Source of the DNA: an uncultured Opitutaceae bacterium
Lineage (GTDB): Bacteria; Verrucomicrobiota; Verrucomicrobiia; Opitutales; Opitutaceae
Reading direction: 5' to 3'
DNA: 64,000 nucleotides
Assembly: GCA_937958045.1 (NCBI GenBank)
Contig: CALFXL010000066.1
Span: forward strand, 1 to 64,000
A model generated the notes under the pieces. The model searched no databases. It worked only from the letters and a program-made list of their open reading frames with translations, and was not told where the DNA came from. Positions 51,897 to 59,575 of the stretch are shown here, piece after piece. Both the position numbers and the translations under genes were made by a program. Numbering within the stretch: the first letter of the stretch is position 1; every line of letters starts with the position of its first letter.

Positions 51897-52504
51897 ACTC
51901 CACGCCCGCTTCTCCTTCACCCGACGAACAGCATCGCGAGCAGATGCAGGCTCTGCAGGCCGAGATGCATGCCAAAATGCGCGCCGCGAAAACGAAGCGC
52001 GGGCTGCTCATCGTTCACACGGGAAACGGCAAAGGCAAAACCACCGCCGCCTTCGGCATGCTCGTGCGCATGCTCGCGCACGGAAAAAAATGCGGCGTCG
52101 TGCAGTTCATCAAAAGCGGCGCGGATCCGTTGGAGCGTTTTCTCCAAAGCCCGAATCTCCTCTGGCATCGCGTCGGCAACGGCTTCACATGGGACTCGCA
52201 AAATCGCGCCGCCGACATCGCGACTTGCCGCGAGGGCTGGGCTTATGCGCAGGCGTTTTTCCAGGATCCCTCGATCGATTTCGTGCTGCTCGACGAGCTC
52301 AACATCGTCCTGGCTTACGATTATCTGCCGAAGGACGAAGTGCTCGCGGCGCTGCGCAACAAACGCGAGTCTCAACACATCGTCGCGACCGGACGGCAGG
52401 CGCTTCCCGAGCTCATGGAGATGGCCGATCTCGTGACGGAGATGCGCGAGGTGAAACATCCGTTCCAAGCCGGCATTCAGGCGCAACGCGGGATCGATTT
52501 TTAA
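51893..52504 (+). CDS. cobO: Corrinoid adenosyltransferase
   Basis: A 203-residue CobA/CobO-type enzyme: P-loop LLIVHTGNGKGKTTAAFGML, GVVQFIKSG, GFTWDSQNRAADIATCREGW, VLLDELNIVLAYDYLP and MREVKHPFQAGIQAQRGIDF. It transfers adenosyl from ATP to cob(I)alamin or precursors. Its place at the end of the importer operon indicates that imported corrinoid is converted to the adenosyl coenzyme. Coupled to btuD by overlapping ATGA. Confidence 0.93.
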   Translation: MNSTPASPSPDEQHREQMQALQAEMHAKMRAAKTKRGLLIVHTGNGKGKTTAAFGMLVRMLAHGKKCGVVQFIKSGADPLERFLQSPNLLWHRVGNGFTWDSQNRAADIATCREGWAYAQAFFQDPSIDFVLLDELNIVLAYDYLPKDEVLAALRNKRESQHIVATGRQALPELMEMADLVTEMREVKHPFQAGIQAQRGIDF

Positions 52505-52654
52505 CCGAAACCCGATCCGCGTGTGCCGTTCCCAGGCGTCACCAGTTCCCGGATACACCGCGCGTCACACGTATTTTCTGCCTCGCACAATCAGGCGGTC
52601 CCCTAATGACCGGCGATTGACGCGCCTGCACACTCTTTGTCTGCTCGCGGCCTC

Positions 52655-54097
52655 ATGCTGCCAACCGACAAGCCCTACGAAATCACCGAGTTCGAACGTC
52701 TGCTGCAGAAGCCCAACAGCGATCCGACAGGGCTCGCCGGTTTTTTCACGGCCGGTGAGGTCATCGTCGCCCGCGTACCCGCACGCCTCGATGTGATGGG
52801 CGGCATCGCCGACTATTCCGGCGCCAATGTCTGCGAAGGCGTGCTCGGCCGTGGCACATTGATCGCGCTGCAACCGCGCACCGATCGCACGCTGCGTATT
52901 CGTACCGTGCAGTGCGGCCGCCAGAGCCTGCCCGTCGAGACGCGCATCCCGCTCGATTATTTTTATCAGGGCGAAGGCATCGCCGCATACAGCCATGTGC
53001 GCGAGGTCTGTCATTCCAATCCGCTCGTCAACTGGGCGGCGTATGTCGGCGGCAGTATTTTCACGCTCATCAAAGAAGAGGGCATCCGCATGCCCTATGG
53101 TTTTAATCTTCTGCTCATGAGCGCCGTGCCGATGAACGTCGGAATCGGTTCCTCCGCGGCGACTGAGCTCGCGGTGTTGTCCTGCGTCAGCGCGCACTTG
53201 GGTTTGTCGCTGTCCGGCGATCGTCTCGCACAACTCGGTCAGATGGCCGAAAACCATGTCGTCGGCGCGCCTTGCGGCATCATGGACCAGATCGCCGTCG
53301 CGCTCGGCCGCCAGGGGCGGCTCACGCACATTCTCTGCCGCCCCGGCGCGGTGATGGGGGAAGTCGCGATTCCGCCCGGTACGGCATTCGTCGGCATCAA
53401 CTCGCTCGTGCGCCACTCCGTCGCCGGTAATCCTTACGCGGATACACGCATCGGCGCGTTCATGGGCAAACGCATCATCAACACGCTGCGCGCTCAATCC
53501 GGTCGCGCGCCCATCAGTTATCTCACCGAGCTCACGCCGCAGGAGTTTGCCGAAGATTATCAGGCAAAACTTCCCGAGCGCATCAGCGGCGCCGATTTCC
53601 TCGCGCAATATAAAACGCACGACGACCCCGTCACCACGATCCAGACGGGCGCCACGTATCGTGTGGCCGGTCCGACCGCGCATCCGATTTTCGAAAACGA
53701 TCGCGTGCTGCGTTTCATGGATCATCTCCGCGCAGCGTCCAGCGGCGATCGCAACGCGCTCATCGCAGCCGGCGAACTCATGTACGCCGCACACGCGAGT
53801 TACTGCGACAACTGCGATCTCTCCGTGGATGAAGTTGATTATCTCGTGGATCTCGTTCGCCAGCGCGGCGTGAAAGCCGGTCTGTTCGGCGCCAAGATCA
53901 CGGGCGGCGGCACCGGTGGCACGGTGGCGATTTTCGGAACCGACGAAGCCATCAAGGAACACGTTCCCGAAATCGCTCGCGAATATTCGCGCCGCATCGG
54001 TCGCATGCCCGACATCTTCGAAGGCACATCGCCCGGCGCCGTGGAGTTCGGTTCACGGCTCTACCGCTTCGGCGCCAAAGGCTGGCAGCCTGCCTGA
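52655..54097 (+). CDS. GHMP-family sugar kinase (galactokinase/arabinokinase-like)
   Basis: A 480-residue kinase. It opens with VIVARVPARLDVMGGIADYSGANV, the galactokinase-type sugar-binding motif, has the ATP-binding PMNVGIGSSAATELAVLS, CGIMDQIAVALG, and the third GHMP motif GLFGAKITGGGTGGTVAIFG. The family resembles bacterial and plant L-arabinokinase or galactokinase-like proteins. It phosphorylates a monosaccharide at C1. ATG at 52655 preferred to a TTG at 52637. The downstream GalU-like gene suggests a sugar-1-phosphate to UDP-sugar route. Confidence 0.8.
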   Translation: MLPTDKPYEITEFERLLQKPNSDPTGLAGFFTAGEVIVARVPARLDVMGGIADYSGANVCEGVLGRGTLIALQPRTDRTLRIRTVQCGRQSLPVETRIPLDYFYQGEGIAAYSHVREVCHSNPLVNWAAYVGGSIFTLIKEEGIRMPYGFNLLLMSAVPMNVGIGSSAATELAVLSCVSAHLGLSLSGDRLAQLGQMAENHVVGAPCGIMDQIAVALGRQGRLTHILCRPGAVMGEVAIPPGTAFVGINSLVRHSVAGNPYADTRIGAFMGKRIINTLRAQSGRAPISYLTELTPQEFAEDYQAKLPERISGADFLAQYKTHDDPVTTIQTGATYRVAGPTAHPIFENDRVLRFMDHLRAASSGDRNALIAAGELMYAAHASYCDNCDLSVDEVDYLVDLVRQRGVKAGLFGAKITGGGTGGTVAIFGTDEAIKEHVPEIAREYSRRIGRMPDIFEGTSPGAVEFGSRLYRFGAKGWQPA

Positions 54098-54108
54098 ACA
54101 CCGACGTG

Positions 54109-54222
54109 AACCGCAGAGGCACAGCGTCCACAGAGAAGGTCCGAGTACGCTCCGACTCTCTGCGCCCTCTCTGTCTCCGTGGTTAAAACAACTCCGCGCG
54201 CTCCGCGTCTCCGCGGTAAATA
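54109..54222. repeat. Empty inverted word-repeat (CAGAG words)
   Basis: Left arm 54109-54145 (AACCGCAGAGGCACAG...) faces right arm 54151-54184 (…CTCTCTGTCTCCGTGGTT), about 75% complementary with a few gaps, separated by five bases. A third arm of the same type lies at 54190-54219 (CTCCGCGTCTCCGCGGTAAA at its end). Such tandem CAGAG-type words are a familiar intergenic feature in several bacterial phyla. It lies between the sugar kinase and the GalU-like gene and could also fold in the mRNA. Confidence 0.65.
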
Positions 54223-54240
54223 AAAAAACTCCTTCTTCGC

Positions 54241-55143
54241 ATGTCCTCCCCCGCTCGCATCCGCAAAGCCGTCATTCCTGCCGCCGGTCTCGGCACGCGG
54301 CATTTCCCCGGCTCACACGCCGTGATGAAGGAGCTTTTTCCGGTGGTCGGCCCCGACGGCATTTGCCGCGCGCTGCTTCATTATCACCTCATTGAACTCG
54401 CGGCGGCCGGCATCGACGAGGTGTGCATCATTGTGCAGCCGGGCGACGACAAAACCATCCGCGACTACTTCAACGGTCCGAGCGACGCCTACCTCAAGCG
54501 TCTCGAAAAACATCCGCAGCTTCTCGCCGAAGCGCACGCGATGCGCGCGTGGTCCGAGCGTCTCCATTTCCGCGTGCAAACAACCCAAGAGGGTTTCGGA
54601 CACGCCGTTTTTCAAACCGCCGATTTCGCCGCGGGCGAACCGGTTCTGCTCTGTCTCGGCGATCACCTTTTCCGCGGCTCACCGGAATCTCCGCACGCGC
54701 AGCTCGCTCGCGTCGCCGCGGAAACCGGCGCCAACAAAACCGTTTCCGCCGTCAACCGCATCGCACCGCACGAGCTCAAAGGCTACGGCACCATCGCTGG
54801 CCGTCGCCGTGCGGATCGGCCCGAGCTCATCGACGTCGATCTCATTATCGAAAAACCCGATGTCGCCACCGCCCGCGCCAAACTCCGCGTCGATGGACTC
54901 GCCGAAGACGAGTTTCTCGGCTGGTTCGGCATGCACGTGCTCGCGCCGTCGATCTACGACATCCTCGCGCGCATGATCCGCGACGACATTCGCGACAATG
55001 GCGAATTCCAGCTCACGCGCGCCCAAGAACTCCAGCGTCAGGCCGAGGGCTACCTCGCGCTCGAGGTCACCGGGGGACGCCGTTTCGATTTCGGTATCCC
55101 CGACGATTTCGTGCGCGCGCTGCAGGAATTTCGCCACGGATAA
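54241..55143 (+). CDS. GalU-like UTP-sugar-1-phosphate uridylyltransferase
   Basis: A 300-residue nucleotidyltransferase: KAVIPAAGLGTRHFPGSHAVMKELFPVV, LIELAAAGIDEVCIIVQPGD, QEGFGHAVFQTADF and VLLCLGDHLFRG, then VDLIIEKPDV and FLGWFGMHVLAPSIYDIL. The GalU signature is present, but the usual FLPATKAxPKEMLPI is altered to HFPGSHAVMKELFPV. This may change sugar preference. It would make a UDP-sugar from UTP and sugar-1-phosphate, possibly that produced by the adjacent kinase. Confidence 0.83.
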   Translation: MSSPARIRKAVIPAAGLGTRHFPGSHAVMKELFPVVGPDGICRALLHYHLIELAAAGIDEVCIIVQPGDDKTIRDYFNGPSDAYLKRLEKHPQLLAEAHAMRAWSERLHFRVQTTQEGFGHAVFQTADFAAGEPVLLCLGDHLFRGSPESPHAQLARVAAETGANKTVSAVNRIAPHELKGYGTIAGRRRADRPELIDVDLIIEKPDVATARAKLRVDGLAEDEFLGWFGMHVLAPSIYDILARMIRDDIRDNGEFQLTRAQELQRQAEGYLALEVTGGRRFDFGIPDDFVRALQEFRHG

Positions 55144-55164
55144 GCGCGTACGGCCACAGCGCGC

Positions 55165-55647
55165 TCAATGCGCGTGGCCTTCGTGATCGTCGCAAATGCA
55201 CGCGTATTCGGCGCGACTGCATTCGTCGCAAACCGCTTCGATAAAATCGAAGCGATGATTCACCGGACGCGCCTCCGACGTTTCGCGGATCTGCACGACG
55301 ACGCGATAACCGTCGCCTTCCGGCAACGCCTCCTTCGAGACGAAGCGATCGCCCGCGTTCTCAAACTCGAGCCGCACGCGTCCCGATTTCTTTTCCGCAA
55401 TCGCCGTCACCGCACGCTCGGCCGGCGACATCGGCTTCAGCTGCGCATCGTAAAACGCCACTTCCACATGTCGGTCCGCGCGCACCCAAAACTCGGCATG
55501 CGGCGCCGTCTGCGTCAGCACACGCCCGCCCTTCGGGCCGGCGATGTGCGCATGATCGTGATGCTGCGCGTGTAGTTGAACAACGGATACACTTCCCGCA
55601 GCCAACACTGTCAAAGCGACGAATAAGGATCGTAGTTTCATAAGCAT
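55165..55647 (-). CDS. Exported His/Cys-rich protein of the metal-efflux cluster
   Basis: A 160-residue protein with a signal peptide (KLRSLFVALTVLAAGSVSVV) followed by AQHHDHAHIAGPKGGRVL and a beta-rich domain (HAEFWVRADRHVEVAFYDAQ). The C-terminus, VCDECSRAEYACICDDHEGH, contains four Cys and ends HAH, suggesting metal binding. It directly follows czcA on the same strand; a GGAGG lies inside the end of czcA, 12 bases before the ATG at 55647 (second ATG at 55641). Role as periplasmic metal carrier or sensor is inferred. Confidence 0.68.
   Translation of the reverse strand: MLMKLRSLFVALTVLAAGSVSVVQLHAQHHDHAHIAGPKGGRVLTQTAPHAEFWVRADRHVEVAFYDAQLKPMSPAERAVTAIAEKKSGRVRLEFENAGDRFVSKEALPEGDGYRVVVQIRETSEARPVNHRFDFIEAVCDECSRAEYACICDDHEGHAH
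55572..55590. repeat. 19-bp dispersed palindrome variant
   Basis: GTAGTT-GAACAAC-GGATAC within the signal-peptide region of the metal-cluster gene; half-sites of the two sub-types combined. Confidence 0.45.
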
Positions 55648-55651
55648 AAAA

Positions 55652-58600
55652 TCAGTCCGCCTCCACAACACGCGCCACCGATGAGCGGCGGCGTGCGTTC
55701 AAGTTTTCCGCCCAGGCATACAATGCCGGCAGCAGCACGAGTGTGAGAAAGGTCGATGTCACGATGCCGCCGATCACGACCGTCGCCAGCGGACGCTGCA
55801 CTTCCGCGCCTGGGCCTGTCGCCAGCGCCATCGGCAGAAAGCCCAGCGAGGCCACCAGCGCGGTCATGAGCTTCGGACGCAGGCGCAACAGCGAGCCATC
55901 CCACACTGCCGTGCGCAGATCGGCGCCGCGCTCTCGCAGTTGATTAAAGAAGGTCACGATCATGAGGCCGTTGAGCACCGCGATGCCCGAGAGCGCGATA
56001 AAACCCACCGCCGCCGAAATCGAGAACGGCAGATCGCGTATCCATAACGAAAATACACCGCCGGTCGCCGCCAGTGGCACCGCCGTGAATACGAGGAACG
56101 ATTGCCTGATACTCCGCAGCGTCGCGCAGATCAGCACAAAGATCAGCACCAGCGTCACCGGCACCACCACGGCGAGACGTCGTTTCGCTTCCAGCAGGTT
56201 TTTAAACTGGCCGCCAAACTCGATGGAATAACCCTCCGGCAACACCACCGACTCGCGCAGACGGGCCTGCGCTTCTTGCGCAAAACTCTCCACGTCTCGT
56301 CCGCGAAGATTCACCAACACCGCCGCACGCCGTTGTCCCGACTCCCGGGTGATAGCCGCGACTTGTTCGGTGAACTGCAGCTTCGCGACCTGCCCAAGCG
56401 TAAGCAAACCGCCGTGATCCGTCCGCACCGGGAGTCCCCGCAAAACATCTTCTTCTCCACGCTGCGCATCAGGGAGCCGCACCACGATCGGATACCGACG
56501 ATTTCCGTCGATCAGCATGCCCGCCTCGCGCCCCGCGAGCGCCGCTTCGATCGCACGATTGATTTCCTCCGCATGCATGCCGTAGCGGCCCAACGCTTCG
56601 CGATCCGGCACGATCTCGAGCATCGGCGCGCGGCCCAGCGCATCGAATTCGACATCCGCCGCGCCCTCGACCGTTTCGAGCACTTCGCGCACGGCGAATG
56701 CGAGACGTTCGATCTCCGCGAAATCCTCGCCAAAAATCTTCACCGCGATGTCCGCGCGCGTGCCTTCGAGAATTTCATTAAAGCGCATCTCGATCGGCTG
56801 GCTGAACAGATACGATTGTCCCGGCACGCGCCGGCCGAGTTCTTCCGTCATCAACTCCGCCAGCTCATCTTTCGTGACCGTGCGGCCATCCACTTTTCGC
56901 CACGTGTCGTGCGGCTTGAAGAAGATGTAGCAGTCCGCGACGTTCAGGCCCATCGGATCGGTCGCGATCTCCGCGGTTCCGATGCGCGAAAACGTGTGCG
57001 AGATTTCGGGAAACTTCTCGAGCAACACCTTCTCCGCGCGTCGCTGCATATCAAGCGAGGCATCGAGTCCGATGCTCGTCGTGCGGATCATGTGCGTGGC
57101 GAATGCGCCTTCGTCCAATTGCGGCACGAACTCCGCGCCGAGCCGCGAATAAATCCATCCCGCCAGCGCGAGCAAAACAACCGCGCCTGCGACGACCACC
57201 CAGCGCGCCGCCAGCGCGAAACGGAGCACCGGTTCATACACGCGTCGCGCCATCCGCATCAACCACGGGTCGCGCTCACGGATGTATCCACTGAGACAAT
57301 ACGTGCAAAGCGCGGGCATCAGCGTGAGCGCGAGCGCAAGCGCGCCGACCAGCGCGAAGATCACGGTGATCGCCATCGGGCGAAACATTTTTCCTTCGAT
57401 GCCCGTCAGCGCGAGAATCGGCACATAAACGACCGTGATGATCAGCACGCCGAAAAACATCGGCGAACACACTTCCTTGGCGGCGATGAGGACTTCCTCG
57501 CGACGCTCCTCGGAGGTCAATCGGCGCCCGATGCGCTGCTGTTTCTCCGCGAGATGACGGATGATGTTCTCCACCATCACCACCGCGCCATCGACGATCA
57601 GGCCGAAGTCGATCGCGCCAAGGCTCATCAGATTTCCCGCAATGCGTCCTTCCACCATGCCGGTCATCGCGAAGAGCAACGACAACGGAATCGCGAGCGA
57701 CACGATGATCGCGCCCCGCCAGTTGCCGAGCAGCAGCAGCAAAATCACCACCACCAGCACCGCGCCTTCGAACAGGTTTTTCTTCACCGTTCCGATCGTC
57801 TGATCGACCAACACCGTGCGATCGTACACCGGGGTGATGACGACATCTGCAGGCAAACGCTCCTGAATCTCGCGCAGCTTCGCGTCCACCGCACGCGCCA
57901 CCAAGCGGCTGTTTTCGCCTGCGAGCATCAACGCCGCGCCGAGCACACATTCCTCGCCATTGTGGGTCGACGTGCCGGTGCGCACCGCACTGCCAACCGC
58001 GACTTCCGCCACGTCGCGAATACGCAACACTTCTGCTCGTCCTGAAAACGCAACCGGCAACGCCGCGATTTCTTCCAACGTCTGCACGCGCCCCGTCACG
58101 CGCACGTTCACCTGCTCGCCGCCGAGATCGAGCACGCTGCCGCCGGCATTGCGAACATTTTCCTCCAGCACCGAAGCCACATCTTCGAAGGTCAGTCCCG
58201 CCGCACGCAGTCGCGTGGGATCGGGACGGATCACGATTTGTTTTTCGTAACCGCCCGAGGCGTTCACTTCAGCCAAGCCCGGCGTCGTGCGCAGCCGCGG
58301 TTTGATCACAAAATCGTGGATCTGTTTCAGCTCCATCAACTGCTCGGCGCGCGGCGTCTGACGGGCCGGCGAATCCGGAGCGTAGTCGATAACGTAATAA
58401 AAAATTTCACCCAGCCCCGTGGTAATCGGCGCGAGTCGCGGCACGGTTCCCACCGGCAATACATCCGCGGCGTTTTGCAGACGTTCGCTCACGAGCTGCC
58501 GCGCCCGATAGATGTCCGCGCCATCGTCGAAAATCAGCGTGATTTGAGACAGACCAAACTTCGACAGCGAGCGTATCTCCCGCATACCGGGGATGCCCAT

Positions 58601-58819
58601 CAACTCGTTCTCCAGCGGGAAGGTCACCAGCTTTTCGATCTCCTCCGGAGCAAGCGCATCCACGACGGTGTTCACTTGCACCTGCGTGCTTGTGATGTCC
58701 GGCACCGCGTCGACCGGCAGGCGAAACGCCGACCAAACACCAACCGCGATCAGTATCAGCGTGGCGAATACAACCAACACGCGTCGCCGGACGGAAAATT
58801 CCAAAATGCGATTTAGCAT
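55652..58819 (-). CDS. czcA: Heavy-metal efflux RND pump (CzcA-type)
   Basis: A 1,055-residue RND transporter with 12 helices: FSVRRRVLVVFATLILIAVG at the start, LPVDAVPDITSTQVQV, and in helix 4 the metal-efflux motif GAIDFGLIVDGAVVMVENI (DFG-x3-DGA-x3-VEN), which within the HME group points to Zn/Co/Cd rather than Cu. Both periplasmic loops are present and length is full. It pumps divalent metal to the outer-membrane channel encoded upstream. Preceded by the short adaptor gene 12 bases away. Confidence 0.93.
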   Translation of the reverse strand: MLNRILEFSVRRRVLVVFATLILIAVGVWSAFRLPVDAVPDITSTQVQVNTVVDALAPEEIEKLVTFPLENELMGIPGMREIRSLSKFGLSQITLIFDDGADIYRARQLVSERLQNAADVLPVGTVPRLAPITTGLGEIFYYVIDYAPDSPARQTPRAEQLMELKQIHDFVIKPRLRTTPGLAEVNASGGYEKQIVIRPDPTRLRAAGLTFEDVASVLEENVRNAGGSVLDLGGEQVNVRVTGRVQTLEEIAALPVAFSGRAEVLRIRDVAEVAVGSAVRTGTSTHNGEECVLGAALMLAGENSRLVARAVDAKLREIQERLPADVVITPVYDRTVLVDQTIGTVKKNLFEGAVLVVVILLLLLGNWRGAIIVSLAIPLSLLFAMTGMVEGRIAGNLMSLGAIDFGLIVDGAVVMVENIIRHLAEKQQRIGRRLTSEERREEVLIAAKEVCSPMFFGVLIITVVYVPILALTGIEGKMFRPMAITVIFALVGALALALTLMPALCTYCLSGYIRERDPWLMRMARRVYEPVLRFALAARWVVVAGAVVLLALAGWIYSRLGAEFVPQLDEGAFATHMIRTTSIGLDASLDMQRRAEKVLLEKFPEISHTFSRIGTAEIATDPMGLNVADCYIFFKPHDTWRKVDGRTVTKDELAELMTEELGRRVPGQSYLFSQPIEMRFNEILEGTRADIAVKIFGEDFAEIERLAFAVREVLETVEGAADVEFDALGRAPMLEIVPDREALGRYGMHAEEINRAIEAALAGREAGMLIDGNRRYPIVVRLPDAQRGEEDVLRGLPVRTDHGGLLTLGQVAKLQFTEQVAAITRESGQRRAAVLVNLRGRDVESFAQEAQARLRESVVLPEGYSIEFGGQFKNLLEAKRRLAVVVPVTLVLIFVLICATLRSIRQSFLVFTAVPLAATGGVFSLWIRDLPFSISAAVGFIALSGIAVLNGLMIVTFFNQLRERGADLRTAVWDGSLLRLRPKLMTALVASLGFLPMALATGPGAEVQRPLATVVIGGIVTSTFLTLVLLPALYAWAENLNARRRSSVARVVEAD

Positions 58820-58831
58820 GTGCGCGTCCTC

Positions 58832-59575
58832 TTAATGACTGTGACCGCCGCCTTTGGTCGCGCGGAGTTCGATGAGCCAAAGCTGCTCCGCCGGGTGAAC
58901 CACCACTTCGTCGCCCGCATAGAGACCACCCGTGATTTCCACGACGTCTTCCGAGCGCACGCCGATTTCCACAGGCGTCCGCAGCAACGCGTCGCCGTTC
59001 ACCACATACACGAAACGCCCCGAGGCCGTGGACAAAACCGCTTTCGTTGGCACCGCCACCACCGGGCCGTCGGACATAAACGGAACCGAGAGCGCGATCA
59101 CATCGCCCACACGCGCATCGCGAGCGGCGTCCAACGCAAACACAAGATCCACCCTGCCCGTCGCCGCTTCCGCATGCCGATCTATGCTGAGCAATCTCGT
59201 GCCAGGAATCTCACGTCCGCGAATGTGCTCCGCTTCGTGAGATGGCAGCGCTGCCAACGCGCGAATTTCCGGCGTCGTTTGTATCACCTGAGCGGATACA
59301 TGGCGCGAAAAAGAAAATTCACGCTCTTCCACCGCTTCGATCTTCAAGCCGATGGCTGCGGCCGTTTCGGGCTTCAGCACGATGCCGCGCCCTTCAGTGA
59401 ATTTAGCGCCTTCCGCGAGCTGTCCGTGATCGTGACCATGATGATCATGATCGTGCGCGTGGTCATGATGCGCGTGATCGTGACCACGTTCTTTTCGGCA
59501 GCCGGATGCGACCATCATAACACTCGCGACGCTCACCAGTAGCAGCGCGCGGCGAAATCGTTTTAGCGTGCTCAT
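58832..59575 (-). CDS. Short His-rich RND periplasmic adaptor (CzcB-like)
   Basis: A 247-residue lipoprotein-like adaptor: MSTLKRFRRALLLVS then VMMVASGC with the lipidation Cys, a His/Asp-rich tract DHAHHDHAHDHDHHGHDHG, then EGRGIVLKPETAAAIGLKIE and beta domains (VPTKAVLSTASGRFVYVV, VEITGGLYAGDEVVVHPAEQ). CzcB proteins usually have about 380-520 residues; the alpha-hairpin and lipoyl part normally present between the first strand and the beta-barrel appears reduced or missing. The His tract probably binds the exported metal. Start overlaps the czcC stop (ATGA). Confidence 0.8.
   Translation of the reverse strand: MSTLKRFRRALLLVSVASVMMVASGCRKERGHDHAHHDHAHDHDHHGHDHGQLAEGAKFTEGRGIVLKPETAAAIGLKIEAVEEREFSFSRHVSAQVIQTTPEIRALAALPSHEAEHIRGREIPGTRLLSIDRHAEAATGRVDLVFALDAARDARVGDVIALSVPFMSDGPVVAVPTKAVLSTASGRFVYVVNGDALLRTPVEIGVRSEDVVEITGGLYAGDEVVVHPAEQLWLIELRATKGGGHSH

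Noticed and set aside
56102..58045. 647-codon plus-strand frame opposite czcA
   Set aside because: Arg/His-rich low-complexity translation opposite a full-length RND pump gene.
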